Shown piece after piece: positions 46,471 to 57,560 of a stretch of 64,000 nt of DNA. The DNA is from Scalesia atractyloides (taxonomy: Eukaryota; Streptophyta; Magnoliopsida; Asterales; Asteraceae). Both the position numbers and the translations under genes were made by a program. The DNA lies in the NCBI GenBank assembly GCA_947069175.1, contig CAMTDV010000022.1, forward strand, positions 40,219,027 to 40,283,026, given 5' to 3'. The notes below the pieces were generated by a model. That model was not told the origin of the DNA, did not search any database, and saw only the letters and a list, made by a program, of their open reading frames with translations. How positions within the stretch are numbered: position 1 is the stretch's first letter; each line of letters opens with the position of its first letter.

Positions 46471-47059
46471 TCCACTCAGTTAACCAGGTCCAAGTTAATG
46501 ACCCTGGTTACCTGATTTGTCTACCAAGTCCAAATTAATGACATTGGTTGAACACTTTATGAGCAGAACTAATGTTTGATGTCAATTTTAAGTTTCAAAT
46601 TAATGAAATGTTGATCATTTCCAAACATTTTCTTATTTCATATAAGCTCCCAACCCGTGGTTCTCTAGATTTCATTCAGCATTCAGCATCTTTGGATTTT
46701 GAAAATCAGTTTTCCATCATCGGTAGCCGAAAACAATATAAAATAAAATCTTTTTGATTTTTCAAAATTTATGCTAAATACACTGAAAAACTTTTTGGGT
46801 TTTCTGAAATGAAACCACTGTGTACAAACATATTTACAAACATTTTTGTGAGTTTGTGTAAGAAGATCATATCAGTTTTTGAGACACATCACTAGTACCG
46901 TTGATCTTGATGAAACTTTAAGTTTTAAGCAGATTCACTTAGATTGTCAGTATACTAGTCCAGTTAAACCTCTACACATTTCTCAATTGGTAACAACCCT
47001 CAAAAATATTCCCGACGATATCGTAATCAAAACCCCTAGTGTGCGTGATGAATTCTTAA
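46471..47059. other. Non-coding stretch, one short unrecognised ORF
   Basis: Two ~45-bp near-repeats containing CCAAGTCCAAATTAATGAC (46,486 and 46,527). A 66-residue plus-strand ORF at 46,879-47,079 is not recognised and may be chance. Confidence 0.35.
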
Positions 47060-47280
47060 CCAGAAAACTTAGTAACTAAGTATACTTAGTGGTTAAGTAA
47101 ACTTAGTGGTTAAGTACACTTAGCGGTTAAGAAAACTTAGTGGTTAATAAAACATAATGGTTACGTAAACTTAGCAGTTAGGATAACTTAGCGGTTAATA
47201 AAACATCATAGGTATGAAAACTTAACAACTAAGTAAGCTAAGTAAGTTAATTAATCGGTTAAGTAAAATAACTTAACATC
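47060..47280 (+). repeat. Degenerate 17-bp tandem repeat (ACTTAGTGGTTAAGTAA)
   Basis: Around ten diverged units of ACTTAG(T/C)GGTTAAGTAA with drift to AATAAAACATAATGGTTA. It lies directly upstream of LTR C and may belong to its U3. Confidence 0.75.
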
Positions 47281-48142
47281 CAAATAGATATACATGAGGT
47301 AGATAACATCCAAATATGCATATATGGGTAGGAAATATATAAGGAAGTAATATCTAAGTAAGATTTATCTGGGAAGGTTTACCCAAGAAAGATTTATCTT
47401 GGGAAGGTTTATCTGAGGAAGATTCTATATGAGGTAAGAAGTATTCCTTACCTATAAATAGGAAGCTTAGAATTCATTTTTTTCTGATTCCTTATATTCT
47501 TCTCTCTATACGTTGGTGTTCTAACCAATAATCACCAATATGATATTCTGTCTGATCGATTCGGGAACCAACTAATGAATGCCAAAGTACTGTCTGAATA
47601 AGACTATACTTTGTTAACTTACCTTATGCTTCCGATCTCATGACCATAGTTAGGTTTGATATGGTTTTACACTAATATGCATCACATCCTGTGAAATCAA
47701 GAGGTTTAGAATCAGGAGGCCTGTTAAATTGAAACCCTAATTCTGCAATGACGTGGTTGACCAACTTAACACAAGTAATCTATCTGCCTAGCAAAACAAT
47801 GGTGAGTTCACACATTTTACTAAAAGCATGTATTCCCGGTGGTTACTTTTCCTAGTTTGGGATTGCCTAGTATTCCAGGGAGGAATACTACTAAATAGTT
47901 TTAATAATCCATGTGATAGCGTACTAAATGCAACTCTATCACGACGTCCCCACTTACTATACCGATTAATCGCCTGGCCTGGCGAACATGATATTAGTTG
48001 ATAGCGCTATTAGGTTTCACTAATCTCACACCGTACCGGGGAGGGCGGGCATGAACTAGTATGTCTTGGCAACCGTCAATGATGATAGACATTGACAAAC
48101 GGGGCAACAACGATTCAACAGTTGCAAGTGTCCGGTATTACG
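47281..48142 (+). repeat. Gypsy LTR fragment C, plus strand, truncated by Athila element B
   Basis: TATAAATAGG (47,452) with a C/T leader, then 47,800-48,130, which is collinear with the reverse complement of the Tekay LTR at 27,050-27,465. Shared phrases include TAGTTGATAGCGCTATTAGG and GATAGACATT. It therefore belongs to a related chromovirus LTR and retains the segment deleted in element G's 5' LTR. Interrupted at 48,142/48,143 by Athila B; its continuation lies beyond the window. Confidence 0.65.
47452..47459 (+). promoter_or_regulatory. TATA box of LTR C
   Basis: TATAAATA followed by a T/C-rich stretch (CATTTTTTTCTGATTCCTTATATTCTTCTCTC). Confidence 0.45.
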
Positions 48143-48949
48143 TGATCGGAGTGTCGCGCCCCGGTCAAAGATAATATTTATAATCCCAAATTACCCTTAA
48201 CAATGTGTTAGTGGTAGTAAGGGGTCGAACCACAAAGAGTTTGTGGTTTGCGATGGACGCGATTGATTTACTAGTTGTCACAATTTATGAAGCTTTCTAT
48301 GTTGTTTAATTGAAATGATTATTTGATTGAAGAAGATGTCGGATTTAACTGACAAGTTTGGTTGCAATTATTAGACTACAACAATTTAAGCAACTTAAGC
48401 AACTTAAGCAACTTGGTTGTAAACAATAATTAGAACAAGGTTCACACCCAGTTCAATAATTGTAGGACCTAGGGTTACTACACGTTTTAACTTGGTTTAA
48501 TCGAATTAGTTCATTAACAGTTTTAGAATCATAAGGCTTAGGTGCCAATTGCTATTGATATAATAGACAATGGACCGCAATGCACTTCGTTACCATGGAC
48601 AAATATATTCTATCAAAAGACAAGGCATAAATACGAATATTCATTTCACGAAGTTAAATTTCATAACTCACTCAACAATTCGTAAATTCAATACAAACGT
48701 AAGACAATTATCCAATGATTCAAATGCAATTCAATTAGTCACAAACCAAATACTAAACAAGTAGCAAGCCCTAAAAATCCTTACAAAAGTTTACACTGTG
48801 GTGAAACCCGAAGAGATTAGCCGCTAATGGTGAACGGAATACGACTATCGGATGATGAACTCTTGAACATGGCCATCTTGAATCCTTGAGGGTAATGATG
48901 ATGATGGTTAGGGTTTGGGATAGATAGTGAAGATGAATGGATGATGATA
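48143..48949 (-). repeat. 3' LTR of Athila element B, distal part
   Basis: Reverse complement of an Athila LTR end. It starts TGATCGGAGTGTCGCGCC on the plus strand, against the reverse complement of ...GGCGCGACACCTCGATCA in element A. It shares GTTAGTGGTAGTAAGGGG and the downstream blocks. It is cut at 48,949 by element A and resumes at 60,296. The two parts sum to 1339 bp. Confidence 0.85.
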
Positions 48950-50324
48950 TGATACGTGGTCGAAAACTGATGTTTCTATTTAGAATAAGTTAACGTTTTA
49001 CGTGACTTTTAGTTTCGAATAGCCTTCTTTTGATTGGATTTGTGTTTTACAGGTTTACGGAGTTTAAGGAGCTATTCGGGAGCGTTTTGGAACTTCGGGA
49101 CGGAAAACGGGTCAACCGGTATCGCAAAATGGGAAAACAGGAAAGCATGCATTAGAGAGGTCGTCGGCGACGCCCTCCTGGACAGTCGGGGACGCCTTCC
49201 AGATAACCCGTCGGAGAAAAATGGTCGTAGACAGTGTATTAAGGCATCAGAGGAAAATGTGCATTTCTAGAAGGCGTCGGTGGCGCCTAATAAGGTCGTC
49301 GGCGATGCCCCTCTGATAGTTCGGTCGCCGACTTTCAATGTTGAACGGGTTTTTAATGTTTGTTTGACCCAATTGCAAGGAGTTACGAGTTTTGGAGCTT
49401 TTCAAACCTATCTTGGAGCCAAGAACAATAGACTTTTCATCCGCAACCTCTTCGAATCCATCCAATCCATTCCATCATCCAAATCATAACCCTTGATCAT
49501 AACCCTAGCCTATTCTCACCATCTCATTCATCATCCATCCATATCCATCTTCCATCTAAAACCCTAACCATCATCACCCCTACTTTGAAGCTTCAAGATG
49601 CGTGTGATCAAGTTCCAATCATCCGGTGATCAAGTTCCGTTCGTCATAAGCGGCTAATCTTCGAGGGTTTCACACCGGTGTAGACATATGTAAGATTTAG
49701 AGTTACTTTATGATTTTGGTTGATTTTGTGACAAATTGAATTGTATTTTGAATTGATTGATAATTGTCTTACATTTGAACTATATTTGCGAATTGTCGAA
49801 TGATGATAAAATTTGACTTTGTGAAACAAGTTTGTGTATTCATGCCTTATCTTTCAAAAGGGATTATTTGTCCGAAGTAACAAAGTGTGTTGTGGTCCAT
49901 CATATACGTGATAACAATTAGCATCTAAGCTTTGTATATCAAAACCATTAATGAAAAATTCAATTAAATCAATCTAAATTGTTAGTAACCCTAGGTTTTG
50001 CATTTGTTGAACCGGGTGTGAACGTTGTTTACAAATTATTGTTTTTAATCAAGTAATTTCATTTCCGTGCAAGTGTCTAAGTTATTAGTTAAGTAGTCAA
50101 AACAAGCTCGTTGGATAATTCCGACATCCATTTAAATCAAACCAATTATTTAAACAATTAAAATAGCAAGCTTCATAATAGTGACACTTTTACTTAAAAT
50201 CAATCACATCCATTCGCAAACCACAAACTCTTCGTGGTTCGACCCCTTACTACCACTAACACATTGTTAAGGGTAATTAGGGAATATAAATATTATCTTT
50301 GACCAGGGCGCGACACCTCGATCA
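48950..50324 (+). repeat. 5' LTR of element A
   Basis: Starts TGATACGTGG and ends ...GCGCGACACCTCGATCA (1375 bp), followed by the PBS. It has the full GC-rich CGTCGGCGACG block (49,155-49,335) that the 3' LTR lacks. Confidence 0.9.
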
Positions 50325-50329
50325 AATTT

Positions 50330-50347
50330 TGGTGCCGTTGCCTTGGA
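50330..50347 (+). other. Primer binding site of element A (tRNA-Asp type)
   Basis: TGGTGCCGTTGCCTTGGA resembles the Athila primer site TGGCGCCGTTGCCGGGGA, with three substitutions. It lies five bases after the LTR end. Confidence 0.8.
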
Positions 50348-50449
50348 GTTTGTGTGCTTTGTGTTTGGTTTTAATTGATTTTGTGATTAACTGTTTAAAG
50401 TGCTTAATTCTTATTATCATCTTTGCTTTTGTGTTACGCGGGTGTGTTA

Positions 50450-51200
50450 CTTGTGTAGGATACAAGTAGTGCATGTATACATGAAATTCCGGGAGGACAT
50501 CGCCGCTAGTGTTCGAACCAGAAGATGAACGGGTCAAAATTGAAAAACTTTTTCTCTCCAAAAATGTGGTAAACAAAAGAGGTACCCACCAAGAAGAAAT
50601 GTGGGAGATTTTTAAAAAAGTCAAAATTAACTTACCACTTTTGGATGCAATAAACAAGTTCCATCTTACGCTAAGTACTTGAAAGATCTATGTACCCAAA
50701 AACGAACTCACAAATACAAAGAAACTTGATTTAACCGAAAACGTGAGTTCGATTCTTTCGCGTGCACTTCCACCTAAGCTACAAGATCTGGGAGCGCTTA
50801 CCATCTCCATTCAAGTTGGAGAATTTAAAATGACAAGGTCACTTTTGGACCTTGGGGCTAGTGTGAGTATTCTACTGGGTAGTTTGTATGACCAATAAAA
50901 ATTTGGTCCACTTAGAGCGGCAAACACTACCGTAGTGTTAGCCGATTTGACTCCTAAACTACCCCGTGGAATAGTCACGGATGTAATTGTCAAGGTCGAG
51001 CACTTTTACTATCCGGTGGACTTTCTTGTACTTAATTATGTTTCATTGGACACGGTTATTCGGGGTCGACCGTTTTTGGCAACATCAAATGCTCAAATAA
51101 ATTGTAAAACGGGAACCGTCGACATGACTTTTGGTAACCGTCGGTTGCGGTTAAATGTTTTTCCGGATTAACGGATCCTCTAGTCAATGACGAATGCTAT
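50450..51200 (+). pseudogene. Athila gag C-terminus and protease (element A)
   Basis: After only about 240 bases of leader and broken gag, the plus strand encodes MWEIFKKVKINLPLLDAI, YLKDLCTQK-like sequence, and then a protease: TRSLLDLGASVSIL (active-site DLG, as is usual for Athila), LADLTPKLPRGIVTDVIV and FYYPVDFLVLNYVS. The frame breaks at a TAA near 50,896. Most of gag, normally about 1.5-2 kb, is missing between PBS and this point, so the element is internally deleted. The piece flows into the linker ORF at 51,201. Confidence 0.75.
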
Positions 51201-52673
51201 ATGGCGGACTTTGTTGACAAGTGTATACCTCTTTGCGACATGGGTGTCGAGGAGGAAAACACAATAGATGAATGCTTTATGTTTGACAGGTTACAGTCGG
51301 AAACAAATCAAAGCATAGATGAGGTGGAGAAAAGAATGGAGGTGATGACGGTACGGGAAGGAAGACCACATTTGACACACCAAGTGGAAAGTCTTCCCGA
51401 GAAGATTGACCCAAAGCTTAAGCCGTCGTTGGTCGAACCTCATGTGGTTGAGCTAAAGGTGTTGCCCAAGCATTAGAAGTATGCCTATGTGGGTGAGGGC
51501 AACTTGCTACCGGTCATCATTGCGGCAAATCTGACTGAGGAACAAGATAGAAAGTTGATGGATGTGTTGGTCACCAATAGAGCCGCTATTGGGTGGACCA
51601 TTGCTGATTTGAAGGGGATTAGCCCTTCTCTAGTGATGCATAAAATCATCACTGAAGATGGTTGCACTCCTTCTCGTGCCACACAACAGAGACTAAATCC
51701 AAACATGCGAGAAGTGGTCAAGAAGGAGGTGCTAAAGTGGCTAGATGCGGGTATTATATACCCCATCTCTGATAGCCAATGGGTGAGCCCTACACAAATG
51801 GTTCCCAAAAAGGCGGGCATCCAAGTCGTCACGAATGACGCAGGTGAAGAGGTCGCCACTCGGCCGGTAACCGGTTGGCGTATTTGTATTGATTATAGGA
51901 AGTTGAATTTTTCACCTTCCAAAGATCATTTCCCTTTGCCTTTTATTGACCAAATTGTTGAAAAGTTAGCGGGTCAAAAATACTATTGTTTCCTAGATGG
52001 GTATTTGGGTTACAATCAAATAACTATTCATCCGGAAGACCAAGCTAAGACCACCTTTACTTGCCCATACGGTACCTTTGCATCTAGGCGAATGTCGTTT
52101 GGGCTATGTAATGCCCCCGCCACCTTCCAAAGGTGTATGATGAGTATCTTTTCAGATATGGTGGGGGAGTCTTTAGAAATCTTCATGGATGACTTTTCAA
52201 TTTTTGGGTCAGCATTTGATGGTTTCCTTGACCAACTCGAAAAGGTTTTGAAAAGATCTGTTGAAAAGAATTTAGTTTCGAGTTGGGAAAAGAGCCATTT
52301 TATGGTTCAAGAGGGAATCGTGTTGGGCCATGTGGTGTCGAGTCGTGGGATAGAGGTTGATAGGGCAAAAGTTCAAGTTATTTCTACTTTGCCATATCCC
52401 ACGAGCGTTAAAGGTGTTAGGTCATTATTGGGTCACGCGGGGTTTTATAGAAGGTTTATAAAGGGGTTTAGTGACATAACAAAACCTTTGTGTAATCTAA
52501 TGTTAAAAGGCCACCCGATTGACTTTAACAAAGATTGTCAAAATGCCTTTAACGTGTTGAAACAAAAGTTGGTTGAGGCCCCAATCTTGCAATCACCAAA
52601 TTGGTCTTTACCATTTGAAATCATGTATGATGCAAGTGATTATGCGGTGGGGGCCGTGTTGGTCAAAGGGTAG
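51201..52673 (+). pseudogene. Athila reverse transcriptase and start of RNase H (element A)
   Basis: A linker (51,201-51,476) is followed in the same frame, after one TAG, by the 395-residue ORF 51,489-52,673. This is the best-preserved gene in the window. RT motifs in order: NRAAIGWTIADLKGISPS, GWRICIDYRKLN, DHFPLPFIDQIVEKLAG, MSFGLCNAPATFQRCM, the catalytic EIFMDDFSIFG, LGHVVSSRGIEVDRAKV, and GHAGFYRRFIKGFSDITKPL. RNase H begins with MYDASDYAVGAVLVKG before a stop. The FMDD active site is intact. It copies the element's RNA into DNA. It would be made as a polyprotein with the flanking domains. Confidence 0.93.
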
Positions 52674-52950
52674 AAAGGAAACCCTTTGCAATATATTACG
52701 CGAGTAAGACTCTTTCAGATGCTCAATTGAATTATACAACAACTGAGAAAGAGCTACTTACAGTGGTATATGCTTTGGATAAATTCCGGGCTTATATTTG
52801 GGGTAACAAAGTAATTGTGTATTATGACCATTTTGCTTTCAGGTACCTCATGGAGTAAAAGGATGCAAAGCCGCGGTTGATACGATGGGTTCTCTTGTTA
52901 CAAGAATTTGACCTAGGGAAGGGCTGCGAGAATGTGGTGGCGGACCACTT
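52674..52950 (+). pseudogene. Athila RNase H remainder (element A)
   Basis: In a shifted frame: KPFAIYYASKTLSDAQLNY, TTEKELLTVVYALDKFRAYI and DHFAFRYLM, ending ENVVADHLSRL (52,930). The conserved Tyr-Ala-Ser-Lys-Thr and Thr-Glu-Lys-Glu blocks identify RNase H. A TAG after RYLME and the frameshift at 52,671 interrupt it. Confidence 0.85.
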
Positions 52951-53806
52951 ATCCCGGTTGTTGGTAGAAGAGGGCTCTTCTCGTGAAGAGATCAATGAGA
53001 CCTTCCCAGATGAGCACATTCTTAAAGTGTCAATATTACCTTGGTTTGCTAACATTATAAATTATTTGGTGACAGGTGATTTGCCGGCTCATTGGGATAG
53101 GAGAAGAAGGTTGCACTTTCTATCTCAGATCAAATACTACACATGGGAAGAACCAGATTTGTTCAAGACATGTCTGGATCAAGTAGTGAGAAGATGTATT
53201 CCGGATGAAGATATCCCAAGTGTCTTGATGCACTTACGTACCTTTGCTTGTGGGGGCCATTTTAGTGGTCATAAAACAGGACATAAAGTGCTTAATATCG
53301 GTCTTTATTGGCCGACTATCTTTAAAGATGCTGTTAACTTTGCTAAGAACTGTGTTGAATGTCAAAAGTTAGGGGGCATTTCTAAGCGGGATGAGATGCC
53401 CATGCAACCGATTCTTATTGTCGATATTTTCGATGTGTGGGGAATCGATTTCATGGGCCCATTCCCCAATTCTCCTGGGAATCTATACATTTTGGTGGCG
53501 ATAGATTATGTGTCAAAATGGGTCGAAGCGATCGCCATCAAAACGAATAACCATACCGTTGTTTGTAATTTTGTGCAAACAAATATTATTTCTAGATTTG
53601 GGATACCTCGGGTAATTATTAGTGATGGGAGATCACACTTTAAGAATTTTAATTTTGGGAAATTGCTTAAACGGTATGGTGTTGACCATAGAATTACCCC
53701 TTATCATTCGCAAACAAGTGGTCAAGTAGAGGTGTCAAATAGGCAAATTAAAGAAATTTGCAAAAGACCATTCGACCGGACCGTAAGGATTGGTAAACGA
53801 AGTTGA
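52877..53806 (+). pseudogene. Athila integrase, zinc and catalytic domains (element A)
   Basis: A 309-residue open frame. An RNase H end (ADHLSRL) is followed by a linker, an HHCC zinc region (HLRTFACGGHFSGHKT ... CVECQK, residues about 115-175), and the catalytic core. The core has VWGIDFMGPFPNS (first Asp), YVSKWVEAIA, IISDGRSHF (second Asp) and HSQTSGQVEVSNRQIKEI (Glu). All DDE residues are present. The enzyme joins cDNA ends to the chromosome. A frame change at about 53,765 separates it from its C-terminal domain. It is the second most complete gene here. Confidence 0.92.
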
Positions 53807-54351
53807 ACGATGTCTTATGGGCCTATCGAACGACGCATAAGACACCTATTGGCACTATTCCTTACCGCTTAGTTTACGGTAAAAATTGTCATCTACCAGT
53901 TGAACTTGTACATCGTGCATTTTGGGCTATAAAAGAAGTTAACCTTAAATATGATGATGCAGGTAAAGAACGCAAGTTAAAGCTTTGTGAATTAGAAGAG
54001 CTTCGGGAGGAGGCATACGAGTGTGCTTTGAAATATAAGGATGACATGAAAAGAGCACATGACGCTAGATTTAAGCAGAAGGAATTTGTAGTAGGCCAAA
54101 AAGTTTGGTTATACAATATACGGCTCAAATTCTTTCCCAAAAAGCTTAAATGCAAATGGATGGGCCCATTTGTGATTACAAGGGTTGGCAAGCTTGGGGA
54201 TGTTACCATCAAAGATCCAAAGGATGGGTCAAAACAAACGGTTAACGGTCATCGGCTTAAACTGTTTATTAATGGTAACGAGGACAACATTGGAGCAAAC
54301 AAGGAATCGCTAAGCTTTTTGGTAAGTGTACCGACTTATGAGGTCAATTAG
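53803..54351 (+). pseudogene. Athila integrase C-terminal domain (element A)
   Basis: 182 residues in a different frame from the catalytic core. They carry LWAYRTTHKTPIGTIPYRLV, GKNCHLPVELVHRAFWAI, KQKEFVVGQKVWLY and LKCKWMGPFVITRV, then VNGHRLKLF: the GKACHLPVELEH and GPF blocks of plant Athila integrases. Position and spelling make it the downstream part of the same pol gene; no chromodomain follows. The protein ends at 54,351. Confidence 0.9.
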
Positions 54352-55654
54352 AGGACCAAAAACATTTGTTGTAGAATTTTGTATCCTTTTATTGTTTGCA
54401 CGCAATGTTTGTTTTTGTTTAGTTTGTTTCGTACTAATCTCGTTAAACGTGTGAAGTTGGATTTTGCAAACGGGTCATGAAGACATAAGGTATGTTTTTA
54501 ACTTGTTTGTGTATTGAGGACAATCCACGGTTATTCGGGGGGTGGTATGGTAAATGAACCGAACATGTCCTGTTTTAGATATTTATGTTTAAAAAAAAAT
54601 GAGAAAACGGTTGACCGTCGGCGACGGGTCCTCAGGCCGTCGACGATGATGTCTACATATGTACGTCCGGTGAAAAGTGTCGTAGACAGGGATTTAAGCC
54701 ATCAGAGGGATTAGCCATTTCTAAAGGGCGTCGGCGACGCACAAGTGGGCCATCGCCGACGGCCCTTGGTTTGTCAGCCGACACAGGTTTGATTTTAATG
54801 TAAAAAGTCAGACACAAACTCATTTTACCCACCGAAACTTAACCCGAACATCTTTTTAGCAACAAATTCGACCCGGGTTAACCATATCCACCCAATACCT
54901 CTTAAAAACACAAACAATCCCTGAACATTCTTCACCAATTCTTCATCTTCTTCATCTTCTCTTCAAGAACCCTAATATTCAAACCTTCATAACTTCCTCA
55001 ATTCTCCACCAAATCATCGGATTTTGAACCTATTTTGTATAGTTTGTCGAGTAGAACAAAACCCCTAACACGGTTTCCCTTAATTCTTGCTTGTTTGCAA
55101 GATTAGTGAAGATCAAATTTAGGGTTTTTTGGAGAAAAAGTTTTCTTCAAGTTGCATTACATCCTTTTGAAGTTCTATTGTCTAGACAACACGAAAGGTA
55201 TGATTTTTACTTAAATTTGAGCATGGATTTCATATGGTATGTGATTTTCTTCCGAATTTTGAACTTAGGTTTAAAAGTAGGTTGTAAATGATGCTATGAC
55301 ATGAGTTGTTGCTTGAATTTGAGTTTATGGATGATTGGGTGGGATCGAACATGCAACATAGCTATGTAATGAGTTTGTGATTATGTAAGTTGCATGTTTG
55401 AGCATGAAACAATATTGAATCTTGTTTTAAATGTTATATTCTTAGAATTAAAAATATAAGAACTTAAATTTAAAATGTTGACAAAAGTGCCAATTTAAAA
55501 GATTTAAACCGGTTAATTGTCAAACCATTTAAGTCATGATTCAACATTGTACAACATGTTCAAGAAGTCAAATTGGTTTGAACTTGAAGTGAGGGTTTAA
55601 ATGTTGAAGTTTGATCATGTTTAATTGTTTTCCTTTGTATTGTGTCTTGTAGGA
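54352..55654 (+). other. Spacer between pol and the env-like ORF (element A)
   Basis: 1.3 kb without coding. It includes GAGGACAATCCACGG-GGGGGTGG (54,520) and a GC-rich block (54,600-54,780) of CGTCGGCGACG-type repeats closely resembling the LTR block at 49,155-49,335. It ends with a pyrimidine-rich TTGTGTCTTGTAG|GAATGG just before the ORF. Confidence 0.6.
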
Positions 55655-57560
55655 ATGGCAAGCCGAAAACAAAGCAAAATTTCGGGTCAAGGTTCGTCTT
55701 CCGGAGCCGGGTCATCCTCGAGTCATCAAGCAAGGAAATGGGAGCAACTGACCGGGTTGGAAGATAATGAATGATAGATTGTTCAGGCAGGACTGGGTGT
55801 GGGAAAGAATCATAGATAGTAATGTAGGCGAGCCATGGGAGAACAACCAACGAAGACCACTTTCAAGGTTTAACGACAAGCGGTTGGAAGTTAAACTATG
55901 GAAGTGGAAAATGGTTAATGGGGTGTCTACTTTTATTCTGGAAAGGGTTGTGCCAGAGCGCATGTTAAATGTGGAGGAATTTAGAATGATCGGGATTGTT
56001 CAGATGTTCAAGAAAATCGATTGGGAGAGAGTGTTGGATTGGTGTGAGGATATCACACCACGGGTTTATCTGGCTGTTGTCTGTGAATGGTTGGCCTCAC
56101 TCCGGTTCGTCAAAAATGATGGCCCGCCGAGTACATGGCCGTTGGTGGGTGATACTGGTAGAGGGTAGATGGTTATGTCTTTTGAGACTATGAACTGTAT
56201 TGCCCGATTTGATTCACTGGGGGTCGATGAGTATGATTACTATAACGTCGACCAGTTTTTGGACAACAAGGTTAATACTGCTGATCCCGACAGAATGGTT
56301 TAGTTGGTTCTGCCTTATTCTGATGGTGGGGCTGCTCTGCGCAGTCAGTTATCTGTTGAAGGAAAGATCCTTCAACCTTTCTCTCCCAAGAACATCATGG
56401 TTAGATTCGGGGGCCGGGGGAAGGTGAAGGCTTCGGATTGCCGGGTACTCCATTCATTGCTTTTTGGAGTACCTAAGTTATCTTGGCGTCATCTTGTTAT
56501 GATCAACACTTGGGACACTCGTGAGTCGTACACTCGGAAGATGATACCATATGTACGACTCATTAGTGCCATGATAGTGTAGCAGAACCAGTTACCGCCT
56601 GATTCGTTGTGGGTTTCGAGGCCGGTGGATCAAATTTGCTTCGCATCAATGAAGCAACATTGGAAGATTCAAGTTCAAGTGTACGGTCATCAATATACCG
56701 TCACAGATGACCAAGGGCATCGGTTCCAGTTTGCCGATCCAAGTGTAGCTCAAGAGGCTGCGAGAGAGGAGAAGATGGCTGATGAAGAGGATGAAGATGA
56801 GCCCCACGGTCCAAGGGGACCTCGGCAGAGGTACACCCGGCCACATCGTGAAATTTCAGCCGGGGTGGCCTCTTTTATCCCAAACCAGCGTAAACTCGGA
56901 TACCCTAACTACAAACGGGGACAACAAGACGTTTATGATAACGTCTCGGCGTGTATTGGGGAAAACCGGGAGTATGAGAAAAGGAGGCAACAGTGGGAAC
57001 AAAACTGGGAGGCCTAGCAACAATCTCATTGGGCTGAAGAGGCTGCACATCGGGCCAAAGAGCAAGAGTATTGGGAGAACTTACAAGAGCAGTGGGCTAC
57101 CCAGCAAGCCTTTATGGAAAGGCAAGACTTGTACCAGGCACAGGAATTGTCTAGAAGGCAAGCATGGGAGAAGGAGCAGGAAAGGGAGCATGTTGAACCG
57201 AACGCTTTGGAAGACCGCCGGTGGCATGCTTTGGCGGTGGCGCAACAGATGGCGGTAAATAACGCCAAGCATTTGCATGACCAGGAGCGCCACCATAGAG
57301 ACTGGGAAGCAGGTCGTCCATATCAGGAGCACACGCCTTGGACATCATATGAGAACCTACCTCTTCCCACTGGGCCCTTTGGTCCATCTCCGCATTGGCC
57401 CGAAGCAGTCGGGTCCAGTTTTATCCCACCGCAGTTTCAACCCCTAGCTGAAGGCGAGAGAGGGCCACTCAACGACTTTCACGACATGATGCCAGCCCTT
57501 ACCGAATATCCCTATCAGCCATACCCCCTGGTGGATCCCAACGAGTGCTACCAGAGATGA
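55655..57560 (+). pseudogene. ATHILA ORF-1 (env-like) gene of element A
   Basis: ATG at 55,655 begins MASRKQSKISGQGSSSG. A frame change near 55,760 leads to LFRQDWVWERIID, RPLSRFNDKRLEVKLWKW, RVLDWCEDITPRVYLAVVCE and WLASLRF. From 56,169 to 57,560 a single frame, interrupted by three TAG stops (56,301, 56,580, 57,015), carries LPYSDGGAALRSQLSVEGKI, PKLSWRHLVMINTWDTRES and an acidic DEEDEDEPHGP stretch. A long Gln/Glu/Arg-rich coiled coil follows (AEEAAHRAKEQEYWENLQEQ ... LSRRQAWEKEQE). I recognise it as the ATHILA ORF-1 family. It lies in the env position; no membrane segment is visible. Confidence 0.85.

Noticed and set aside
49644..49829. Small ORF repeated at 59,614-59,799
   Set aside because: It recurs only because it lies in both LTRs of element A; antisense to the LTR and not a gene.
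57026..57387. Minus-strand Cys/Ser-rich ORFs opposite the env-like gene
   Set aside because: Complement of the Gln/Arg-rich coiled coil; no family resemblance.
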